Assembly (NCBI GenBank): GCA_937915965.1
Contig: CALGHC010000366.1
Span: 1-12,621, forward strand
Direction: 5' to 3'
DNA length: 12,621 bases
From: an uncultured Myxococcales bacterium
GTDB taxonomy: Bacteria; Myxococcota_A; UBA9042
Position numbers and translations under genes: made by a program. The notes under the pieces are model-generated. The model worked only from the letters and a program-made list of their open reading frames with translations, did not search any database and was not told the origin of the DNA. Below are positions 7,252 to 12,621 of the stretch, piece by piece (the first letter of the stretch is position 1; every line of letters begins with the position of its first letter).

Positions 7252-8352
7252 CTAGCAGATCAAGGTCGCGTCGCCATACGAATAGAAGCGATATCCGGAT
7301 GCGACGGCGTGGTCATACGCCGCTAGGATGCGCTGGCGCCCCACAAATGAAGCGACCAGGACAAGCAGCGACGAGCGCGGCATGTGGAAGTTCGAGACCA
7401 GGCCGTCGATCCCGCGAAAGCGGTGCCCGGGCAGGATCGTCAGGTCAGTGTGCCCAGCTGTCGCCCGCCAGGGTGCGCCATCGAAGCGAGCCGCCAACGT
7501 CTCAAGGGTGCGTGTTGTGGTGGTTCCCACGGCGATGACGGGACGCCGATCGGTGCGGGCGGCCTGCAATCGCTCGGCGCTCTCGGCAGAGACCTCGAAT
7601 CGCTCGGGCAGGACGCGGTGGCCACGCAGGTCGTCGTCGCGTACGGGCAGAAACGTGCCGGGACCAACATGCAGCGTGATCGCGCAGCGTTCCACCCCCG
7701 CCTCAGCGAGGCTGTCCAGCAACGCTGTCGACAAGTGCAGGCCAGCAGTCGGCGCTGCGACCGCGCCGCGACGAGCCGCAAACACACACTGGTAGGCTGC
7801 GGCGTCACTACCGGAAGCATCCTCCTGGCCGCCGCGTATGTAGGGTGGCAGCGGTACCCGACCGCAGCGCTCAAGCAGATCGGTGAGGTCGGACGCCGAG
7901 TCGAAGTCAAACGCGACGAGGCCTGCTGGCGCTGTCTCTGTGACCCGCGCCTTGGCGCCACCGCTGCTGCCGTCGATGTGGATGATCTGGCCGACACGCA
8001 ACGGTTTGCTGGAGCGGGTCAGCGCCCATTGGCCACATAGCGAGTTGCTACCGTCGGCGAATGGCGCCGTCATTAGCAGCTCGACACGACCGCCGGTGTC
8101 CTTGCAGCCGACGAGACGGGCCGGCACGACACGGGTGTCGTTGACGACCAGCAGGGCCCCTCGGGGCAGCAGCGTCGGCAGGTCGCGGACACGCATGTCG
8201 CGAAGCGCCTTGCCGCCCCGGTCGACAACGAGGAGACGACTGAGATCCCGCGGTTCGACCGGCCGCTGGGCGATGGACGCCTCAGGCAGTTCGTAGTCGT
8301 AGTCGCCGAGCTCCATGGTGGCGTCGGCGTCGCTGAGCGAGTTGAGGCTCAT
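7252..8352 (-). CDS. queA: tRNA preQ1(34) S-adenosylmethionine ribosyltransferase-isomerase QueA
   Basis: QueA transfers and isomerises the ribosyl part of SAM onto preQ1 at the tRNA wobble position, giving epoxyqueuosine, the penultimate step of queuosine synthesis. From ATG 8352 it is 366 residues, close to the usual 340-360. Family motifs are complete and in order: NDTRVVPARL at 71-80, GRVPLPPYIRG at 164-174, YQCVFA then GAVAAPTAGLHL at 187-207, LHVGPGTFLPV at 228-238, VGTTTTRTLE at 275-284, NFHMPRSSLLVLVASF at 321-336, and YRFYSYGDATLI at 354-365. ATG 8352 overlaps the rsmD stop as ATGA and has GGAG (8361-8358) five bases upstream; ATG 8316 (MELGDYDYELPE) is closer to the family's usual N-terminus but has no ribosome-binding site. 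The frame also extends upstream to 8436 inside rsmD, which is rejected. No tgt, the usual partner, is in view. Confidence 0.97.
   Translation of the reverse strand: MSLNSLSDADATMELGDYDYELPEASIAQRPVEPRDLSRLLVVDRGGKALRDMRVRDLPTLLPRGALLVVNDTRVVPARLVGCKDTGGRVELLMTAPFADGSNSLCGQWALTRSSKPLRVGQIIHIDGSSGGAKARVTETAPAGLVAFDFDSASDLTDLLERCGRVPLPPYIRGGQEDASGSDAAAYQCVFAARRGAVAAPTAGLHLSTALLDSLAEAGVERCAITLHVGPGTFLPVRDDDLRGHRVLPERFEVSAESAERLQAARTDRRPVIAVGTTTTRTLETLAARFDGAPWRATAGHTDLTILPGHRFRGIDGLVSNFHMPRSSLLVLVASFVGRQRILAAYDHAVASGYRFYSYGDATLIC
8349..8352 (-). promoter_or_regulatory. rsmD-queA ATGA stop-start overlap
   Basis: On the minus strand the tetranucleotide ATGA contains both the queA ATG and the rsmD TGA. 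This arrangement commonly couples translation of the downstream gene to the upstream one. A ribosome-binding site, GGAG at 8361-8358, lies inside the end of rsmD. Confidence 0.8.
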
Positions 8353-8924
8353 TCGCTCTCCGGGGTGCGCGCTCCTGCCGGTTCCAGACGGTCGAAGGCG
8401 TTGGCGCCGTAGCGACGCCGATCGACGACGTGCCAATCATCGCCGAGCTGTGCCTCGTCGAGTCCGTTCAGACTCTGTACGATGAGTTCGCCGCCGCCCG
8501 CGAGCAAAGACGTGGCGGCCAGCTTGGAGAGAACGCTCACATGCAGATCGGTGTCGTACGGTGGATCGAAGAAGATGTAGTCGAAGCGCGCGGCGCGCGA
8601 GGCGAGGGCGTCGATCGCCTCAAGCGCATCGCCGGACATCACGCGGACCTCGGCGCCGAAGCGAGCCCGGGCGATATTGGCGGCGATCGCCTCGAGCGCG
8701 CCGCGGTCGCGCTCGACAAGCACCGCGCGCCCACATCCACGCGAGACCATCTCCAGCCCGATCGCGCCGCACCCGGCGCACAATTCGAGGACTTGCTCGC
8801 CATCGAAGAATCCGCCCAGGATGCTCATCAGGGCCTCGCGAGCGCGCCCCGAGGTCGGCCGCACCTTGCGACCGTCGGGCGCGTCGAGGCGCATCCCCCG
8901 ACGACTTCCTGCGATGATCCGCAT
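8349..8924 (-). CDS. rsmD: 16S rRNA (guanine(966)-N(2))-methyltransferase RsmD
   Basis: RsmD is the SAM-dependent enzyme that methylates N2 of G966 of 16S rRNA during assembly of the small subunit. The product is 191 residues, the usual family length. It begins MRIIAGSRRGMRL and continues with RPTSGRAREALMSIL at 22-36, the family signature segment. Motif I is LELCAGCGAIGLE at 46-58, where the common form reads FAGSG; two Cys replace Phe and Ser. The catalytic DPPY motif is FDPPY at 119-123, and the C-terminal RRYGANAFDRLE at 170-181 fits the family end. The start ATG 8924 has GGGAG at 8935-8931 with a 6-base gap. It is the first gene of a two-gene operon; its TGA overlaps the queA ATG by four bases, implying translational coupling of two RNA-modification enzymes. 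Confidence 0.95.
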   Translation of the reverse strand: MRIIAGSRRGMRLDAPDGRKVRPTSGRAREALMSILGGFFDGEQVLELCAGCGAIGLEMVSRGCGRAVLVERDRGALEAIAANIARARFGAEVRVMSGDALEAIDALASRAARFDYIFFDPPYDTDLHVSVLSKLAATSLLAGGGELIVQSLNGLDEAQLGDDWHVVDRRRYGANAFDRLEPAGARTPESE

Positions 8925-9026
8925 CGAGAACTCCCTTGCCTGAGACCCGCCCGGGGTCGCCCGGTTCGCGAGGATGGCCGACTGAGGCGGTCTGCGAAAG
9001 GGGGAAACCGCACGACAGGACGATCA
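8925..9026. promoter_or_regulatory. divergent control region, rsmD / lipoprotein gene
   Basis: About 100 bases separate the divergent rsmD and lipoprotein starts. A 5-bp hairpin, GACCC/GGGTC, lies at 8944-8958. No hexamer pair of good quality was recognised on either strand, although both genes must be transcribed from here or from sites overlapping the neighbouring gene. The rsmD ribosome-binding site is at 8931-8935. Confidence 0.3.
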
Positions 9027-10016
9027 CTGGATGACGGACTGCGCGCCCGCCATCGCCATGCGATCCGTGGCAGCCTGGGCATGCCGTTGGCGCTCGCGCT
9101 GTGGGCGGCCGCGGGAGGGGCCTGCGAGCGCGAGGCGCGCCCGGACCCACCAGCCGAACCGATCGTCAGCAGCCGCCCACCGTTGACGCGTGTGCCGCGA
9201 CAGCGCGCCGCAGCAGTGACGATCCGCTTCGCCAACGCCGACGTCGAGCCGGGCGCGGATGACCTTGGCTACGATCACCTGCGCGTCGCCGCGGTTTTTG
9301 CGGACGCGACACGGGAAGATGCCGCGCTGCTCGGAGACCTGGTCGGCCAGAATCCACGCACGCGGGACGTGCCGGTGACCGACCAGTGCGTCCGCCAGCC
9401 GGGCCCCCGCCACCTCGCGCAGGAGCGAGGCAGCACTCCGAGCGGCTACGTACAGCTCCTCGATATCGGCAATCTGCGCCTGCGAGCGGGCGCCGAGGCC
9501 GTCGCGCTGAAGGTCCAGATGGTGCCGAGCCTCTTTAGCGCCGTTCGCGGCGTGCGCTACGACGGCGATGTGGATCATGCCCGCCACCTGCTCGCCGCCG
9601 GTCATCTCGTGCTCGATGCGACCGGTGGAGACGGCGTGGCTGCGTTCGAGGCCAGCATTGAGGTGCCTCGGCCGGTTCGGATCACCCACGTCGGCAGCAC
9701 TCCGGTGCGACGTGGACGCGCCGAGCTAACCGATCCCGAGACCGACGTGTCGATCCGCTGGGGCTCAGTGGATCACGCCGCCTCGCTCGAGCTCGAGGTC
9801 GGCGCCGAGGCTTCCGGCGGACAGGACTGGGTGCGTTGCCGACTCACCGACGATGGCGCGTTCACGATCCCAGGGGGCCTGCTTGAGCGGCTTCCGCCAC
9901 GCACCGCCGAGCAGCCGTGGCTCCTGGCGCTGTACCGCTGGCGCGCAGCCTCGATCCCTGGCTTCGCCGGCGAACCGCTGCGGCTCGAACTCGTCGACAC
10001 GATCCGGGTGCACTGA
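9027..10016 (+). CDS. probable lipoprotein, function unknown
   Basis: I do not recognise a named family. The first certain part is from ATG 9081, but a product starting there would have a signal peptide without any positive charge. Starting at CTG 9027, preceded by AGGA (9017-9020) at a 6-base gap, the protein has 329 residues with an Arg/His-rich n-region (residues 5-14), a hydrophobic stretch GMPLALALWAAAGGA (18-32) and Cys 33 as lipidation site. That makes CTG the more credible start, though such starts are rare; no ATG, GTG or TTG lies in frame between the rsmD start and 9081. The mature part appears beta-rich and soluble; a segment with ATGGDGVAAFEASIEVP and then VRCRLTDDGAFTIPGGLLE resembles repeated beta-sandwich lipoproteins I associate with Myxococcota, which is inference. 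The frame also continues upstream to 8430 opposite rsmD; that part is discounted. It converges on the J-domain gene with a 17-bp gap. Confidence 0.78.
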   Translation: MDDGLRARHRHAIRGSLGMPLALALWAAAGGACEREARPDPPAEPIVSSRPPLTRVPRQRAAAVTIRFANADVEPGADDLGYDHLRVAAVFADATREDAALLGDLVGQNPRTRDVPVTDQCVRQPGPRHLAQERGSTPSGYVQLLDIGNLRLRAGAEAVALKVQMVPSLFSAVRGVRYDGDVDHARHLLAAGHLVLDATGGDGVAAFEASIEVPRPVRITHVGSTPVRRGRAELTDPETDVSIRWGSVDHAASLELEVGAEASGGQDWVRCRLTDDGAFTIPGGLLERLPPRTAEQPWLLALYRWRAASIPGFAGEPLRLELVDTIRVH

Positions 10017-10033
10017 ACGGTGCGCTCACGCCC

Positions 10034-10924
10034 CTAGCGCTTGCCGAAGAGCTTCTCGAAGAAGCCCGGCTTCTTGCCCTTCTTGAGCGTCACCTTCTGC
10101 GTTTGCGGAATGTCGGAGGCCGGAATCTCGGTGGTGGTCCGGCTGACCCGCCGCTTCGACGCCGCGCTGCCGCTGGACTTGGCGCGCGGGTTGTCGGAGC
10201 TGCTCATGCGACGGCGCTCAAGCAGTCGCCGCTCACGCTGCGCCTCGATGTTGCGGGGGTCGAGCTTTAGCGCGGCGTCGAGGTGGCGCTTCACCGAGCG
10301 CATGTCGCCATGGGTCTTGTTCCACATCGCCAGGTAGTAGTGGGCCCGGCCGACGATCTCGTCCTCGCCTTTGTCGTCGACGACCGCGTCGAGAACCTCC
10401 TTGGCCTCCTGGACCCGCTCTATCTCGGCCCTCGCGGTGTCATTGAAGATGGCCCAGCCGAGCAGGGCCCGGGCCTCGCGGCTGTCTTGGGGGCCATAAA
10501 GGGTCACGGCGCCGCGCAGGTGCTCAACGGCCTCGGGCCAGGAGCGCCGGGTGATCAGCTGGCGGGCGCGGTGCACATAGATGCGTGCCAGATCCGGGTT
10601 CGGCTCTGTGCTCTGGGGCAAGACCTCGGCCGAGCCGATGGACTGCAGGTAGGCGCTACGCTGCGTTCGATTGCTGAGCACCTGATGAGCGATGGTCGCG
10701 GCCTTGAACGCCTTGGTCGCCCGCTCCTTTGCCTCTGGGTCGGCGCGAAGATGCGGCAGATCGGGGTGAAGCATCTTGGCCAGCGAAAAATACGCGTCGC
10801 GCAGGCGTCCCTGCGGCGCGTCGTGGCCAACGCCCAGGATGGCGAAATGATCCGCGCTCTCGCCGAGCAGACGCAGGATCCGCTCGACCTGGGAGTTGGA
10901 TTCCTTGGCGTTCGAGTCAGGCAT
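10034..10924 (-). CDS. J-domain (DnaJ-like) TPR protein
   Basis: From ATG 10924 the product is 296 residues. A J-domain spans about 26-95, beginning DHFAILGVGHDAP, with the HPD tripeptide at 53-55 inside AKMLHPDLPH; HPD is needed to stimulate Hsp70 ATPase. The glycine-rich and zinc-finger regions of true DnaJ are absent, so this is a class C J-protein, a co-chaperone recruiting Hsp70 to a specific client or site. Residues 113-235 form TPR-like helices (for example RAHYYLAMWNKTHGDMRSVK at 193-212), a likely client-binding part. Residues 240-280 are Ser/Thr/Arg-rich and probably disordered, and the protein ends with the basic-aromatic tail KKGKKPGFFEKLFGKR (281-296). The frame extends to TTG 10987, but those 21 residues look unlike a J-protein start. 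No strong ribosome-binding site was seen before ATG 10924. No signal peptide or membrane segment is visible, so it is probably cytosolic. Confidence 0.9.
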   Translation of the reverse strand: MPDSNAKESNSQVERILRLLGESADHFAILGVGHDAPQGRLRDAYFSLAKMLHPDLPHLRADPEAKERATKAFKAATIAHQVLSNRTQRSAYLQSIGSAEVLPQSTEPNPDLARIYVHRARQLITRRSWPEAVEHLRGAVTLYGPQDSREARALLGWAIFNDTARAEIERVQEAKEVLDAVVDDKGEDEIVGRAHYYLAMWNKTHGDMRSVKRHLDAALKLDPRNIEAQRERRLLERRRMSSSDNPRAKSSGSAASKRRVSRTTTEIPASDIPQTQKVTLKKGKKPGFFEKLFGKR

Positions 10925-10989
10925 TGGCTTTGACGGTGGCAGTGCACGGCGAGATCGCGCGAGGACTGGGGTGCGACGACCGTGCAATT

Positions 10990-10997
10990 GGGGGGGG
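10990..10997. repeat. G8 homopolymer tract
   Basis: Eight G residues are followed by A and four more G (10999-11002). It lies upstream of the J-domain start codon, within its predicted leader. Tracts of this length can slip in replication. Confidence 0.7.
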
Positions 10998-11030
10998 AGG
11001 GGCCGCTATCGCCGCTCCAGGCGGGCTTCG

Positions 11031-11059
11031 ATGCTAACGAATCGACCCGGGCCTTGCAA
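11031..11059 (-). promoter_or_regulatory. candidate promoter of the J-domain gene
   Basis: On the minus strand TTGCAA (11059-11054) is followed after 17 bases by TAGCAT (11036-11031). Each matches the sigma70 consensus at 4 of 6 positions, and the spacing is ideal. The start point would be near 11024, giving a leader of about 100 nt that includes the C8 (G8 on +) tract. Confidence 0.35.
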
Positions 11060-11128
11060 TCCAATCGATTTCCGCCAGATCCTTGGCGCTTGGTGCGGCG
11101 CCGCTGCGCGCCGGTCCGCCATGCGAAT

Positions 11129-11145
11129 CGCGCCGCGTCGGCGCG
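11129..11145. promoter_or_regulatory. 7-bp perfect inverted repeat, possible operator
   Basis: CGCGCCG (11129-11135) and CGGCGCG (11139-11145) are exact reverse complements with a 3-base loop, followed by TTT. Its place between divergent genes and next to a -35-like TTGACC (11147-11152) fits an operator better than a terminator, but chance is possible in GC-rich DNA. Confidence 0.3.
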
Positions 11146-11260
11146 TTTGACCCGCCTGCCTGCTTGCGTTATGGCCGCCGTCGCGGCGTTGCCACCGCAG
11201 CGCGCGTCCGGCCGGCCGAAAGACGGTGACCGATCGAACGACAGACGGGCACCGGGCCAC

Positions 11261-11267
11261 GGGGGAG
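11261..11267 (+). promoter_or_regulatory. ribosome-binding site deciding TTG start
   Basis: GGGGGAG ends 9 bases before TTG 11277. No ATG or GTG lies between it and the first Rossmann strand in this frame, so the TTG start is supported. Confidence 0.55.
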
Positions 11268-11276
11268 AGTATCGCC

Positions 11277-12621
11277 TTGACGACTACGACGGCCCACTAC
11301 CACATCGTCGTCGTCGGCACCGACCCCGCCGGGCTGATTCTGGGTGCCCTGTGCGCAAAGCAGGGCTACCGGGTCCTGGTCATCGGTCAGGGGGGCAGAG
11401 GCGCCCTGTACGAACACGAGGGCTTCACGTTCTGCCGACGCCCCGAGATCGTCTACGGTCTGGCGAGCCGACCGGTTCGTCAGGTCTTCGAACACCTCAG
11501 CCTCGGCTTCGAGTTGCGCAACCTGCCACGACCGCTGGAGCCGGGCTATCAGGTCGTGCTGCCGCACGCACGAATCGACGTCGGCACGGACGAGAAGCTG
11601 CTTGCGCGCGAGCTCACCCGCGGGTTTCCCGGTCAGCTCGGGCGAATCTCGGCGTTCCACAAAAGGGTGCGGGAGATAGACGCGCAGGTGCAGGAGGTGC
11701 TTGAGCTCGGCGTTCACCTGCCGCCGCGCGGGCTGGTCGAAGGTTTCCAATTCCGTCGCCTGGTCAAACGGTTCCCCTTCCTGGACGACGAATGGTCGAT
11801 CGAAGACCCGCTCGCCACCTTCCCACACGGTGACCCGTTCCGCGCGTTCGCCCACGCGCCGTTCCGCATGTGCTCCGACATGTTGCCGGCCAGACCGCAG
11901 CCAGCCAACTTCGTGCGGGTCATCGATCAACTCGCCGGCGGCGTCTCCGCGTTCGACGGCGGTCCGGACACGCTCCGCGACCTCTTCCTGGGGCTGATCG
12001 CCGCGGCGGGCGACGTCCGGCCACAGGCGGCCGTCGCGGCAATCGAAGTCCGCCGGGGCCGGGCCACCCAGGTGATCTTGCGGGACCGCCGCCACGTGAT
12101 CGGCTGCGATCTGCTGGTCTGCAACACCGACCCCAAGCGGTTCTTCAACCTGATCCCGCAGGAACAGCAAAAGCAGGACTACCACCATGTGATCCACACG
12201 TTGCAGCCAGTCTACTACACCTTCGTCGGCAACTTTGCGGTGCGCGCTCGGGCCGTACCAGAGGCGATGGCCCGCCACGTGCTGGCCGTCTTCGATGTGA
12301 ATCGTCCTCTGGAGGAAGACAACCTCGTGTACATCGGCCGCGACGCTGATACCGGCGCGACCACGGCCGACCGGGAGGTCCGCACGATCACCGCGTCGAT
12401 GCGGGTTCCGATCGGCTCGGCAACCGGCGGGCCAGCGACCGCTCGGCGCCTCCTCGATCGCCTGCAGCAGCGCGTCGAGGAGGTGATCCCGTTCTTGGGG
12501 GACCATCTGCTGGCACGCCACACACCCTGGCTGCGCCGTAGCGAAGACGGTGGCAGCGACGAGATCGACCCCAACGAGCTGGCGCCAGCCTACGGCGAGG
12601 CGCTGCCCCACACGCTGGGCA
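11277..12621 (+). CDS. FAD/NAD(P)-binding, phytoene-desaturase-like protein (3' truncated by window)
   Basis: The frame opens at TTG 11277, preceded by GGGGGAG (11261-11267, 9-base gap), and runs without a stop to the window end, so 448 residues are visible and the C-terminus is missing. The N-terminus is a Rossmann fold: HIVVVGTDPAGLILGALC at 9-26, then GYRVLVIGQGG at 30-40, as in phytoene-desaturase/amine-oxidase flavoproteins. Two key positions differ. The middle glycine of GxGxxG is Asp 16, and the acidic residue that normally ends strand 2 and binds the adenosine ribose is replaced (VIGQ, Gln 38). Further features include a conserved-looking DLLVCNTDPKRFF (residues 279-291), in the position of the second dinucleotide-associated segment of the family. 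The substrate is unknown; carotenoid-type desaturation or a non-redox role is possible. There is no signal peptide. The antisense frame is also open for 480 codons but is a GC-rich shadow. Confidence 0.85.
   Translation, partial: MTTTTAHYHIVVVGTDPAGLILGALCAKQGYRVLVIGQGGRGALYEHEGFTFCRRPEIVYGLASRPVRQVFEHLSLGFELRNLPRPLEPGYQVVLPHARIDVGTDEKLLARELTRGFPGQLGRISAFHKRVREIDAQVQEVLELGVHLPPRGLVEGFQFRRLVKRFPFLDDEWSIEDPLATFPHGDPFRAFAHAPFRMCSDMLPARPQPANFVRVIDQLAGGVSAFDGGPDTLRDLFLGLIAAAGDVRPQAAVAAIEVRRGRATQVILRDRRHVIGCDLLVCNTDPKRFFNLIPQEQQKQDYHHVIHTLQPVYYTFVGNFAVRARAVPEAMARHVLAVFDVNRPLEEDNLVYIGRDADTGATTADREVRTITASMRVPIGSATGGPATARRLLDRLQQRVEEVIPFLGDHLLARHTPWLRRSEDGGSDEIDPNELAPAYGEALPHTLG

Larger units (their letters stand above)
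10925..11276. promoter_or_regulatory. divergent control region, J-domain / oxidoreductase-like genes
   Basis: These 352 bases lie between two divergent starts and hold no supported gene; a + strand frame crossing them continues as an antisense-like shadow of the next gene. Reading left, a promoter candidate lies at 11059-11031. Reading right, TTGACC (11147-11152) and TATGGC (11170-11175) with a 17-bp spacer form a weaker candidate. Other structure includes a G8 tract at 10990-10997, a 10-bp palindrome GCGGCGCCGC at 11095-11104, and a 7-bp inverted repeat at 11129-11145 touching the rightward -35. Confidence 0.4.

Noticed and set aside
8430..9026. N-terminal extension of the lipoprotein frame to 8430
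   Set aside because: It is antisense to rsmD, whose motifs are unambiguous, and shows no protein-like pattern before the signal-peptide region.
11169..12611. 480-codon open frame on the minus strand
   Set aside because: It is antisense to the oxidoreductase-like gene, which has a clear Rossmann fold and a ribosome-binding site. The minus frame shows no motif and is a typical shadow in GC-rich coding DNA.

Overview
The window reads as chromosomal core sequence from a high-GC member of the Myxococcota (former Deltaproteobacteria). This is inferred from the strong G/C bias at third codon positions, the abundance of TPR proteins, a zinc-ribbon/transmembrane/TPR protein and a J-domain/TPR protein of a type common in that group, a SelB gene, and a probable lipoprotein. 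No base composition or homology search was computed. I see no mobile element, CRISPR array, rRNA, or tRNA.

Layout from left to right: the 3' end of a TPR-like gene (+, 1-798); an unrecognised small basic-tailed protein gene (+, 986-1501) behind a good sigma70-like promoter; selB (-, 1523-3517), convergent with it; a 334-bp divergent control region; a very large zinc-ribbon/TM/TPR gene (+, 3852-7142); then, convergent with it, a translationally coupled pair rsmD-queA (-, 8924-7252, read right to left); a probable lipoprotein gene (+, about 9027-10016) divergent from rsmD; a J-domain/TPR gene (-, 10034-10924) convergent with the lipoprotein gene; a 352-bp divergent control region; and the 5' part of a phytoene-desaturase-like FAD/NAD(P)-binding protein gene (+, 11277 to the window end, incomplete). 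Genes alternate strands, so apart from rsmD-queA there is no operon.

Functional themes: three genes serve translation and RNA modification. SelB delivers Sec-tRNA to recoded UGA codons, RsmD makes m2G966 of 16S rRNA, and QueA does the penultimate step of queuosine synthesis on tRNA. Three of the nine genes carry TPR-type helical repeats, two of them joined to another module (zinc ribbon plus membrane anchor; J-domain), which points to scaffolding or assembly roles. SelB implies that the organism makes selenoproteins, but no selA, selC, selD or recognisable selenoprotein lies in the window.

I found no convincing new multi-gene system. The most unusual items are the degenerate nucleotide-binding motif of the terminal oxidoreductase-like protein, the zinc-ribbon/TM/TPR architecture, the unrecognised gene at 986-1501 with its near-leaderless promoter arrangement, the J-domain/TPR protein with a compact basic-aromatic tail, and the probable non-canonical CTG start of the lipoprotein.
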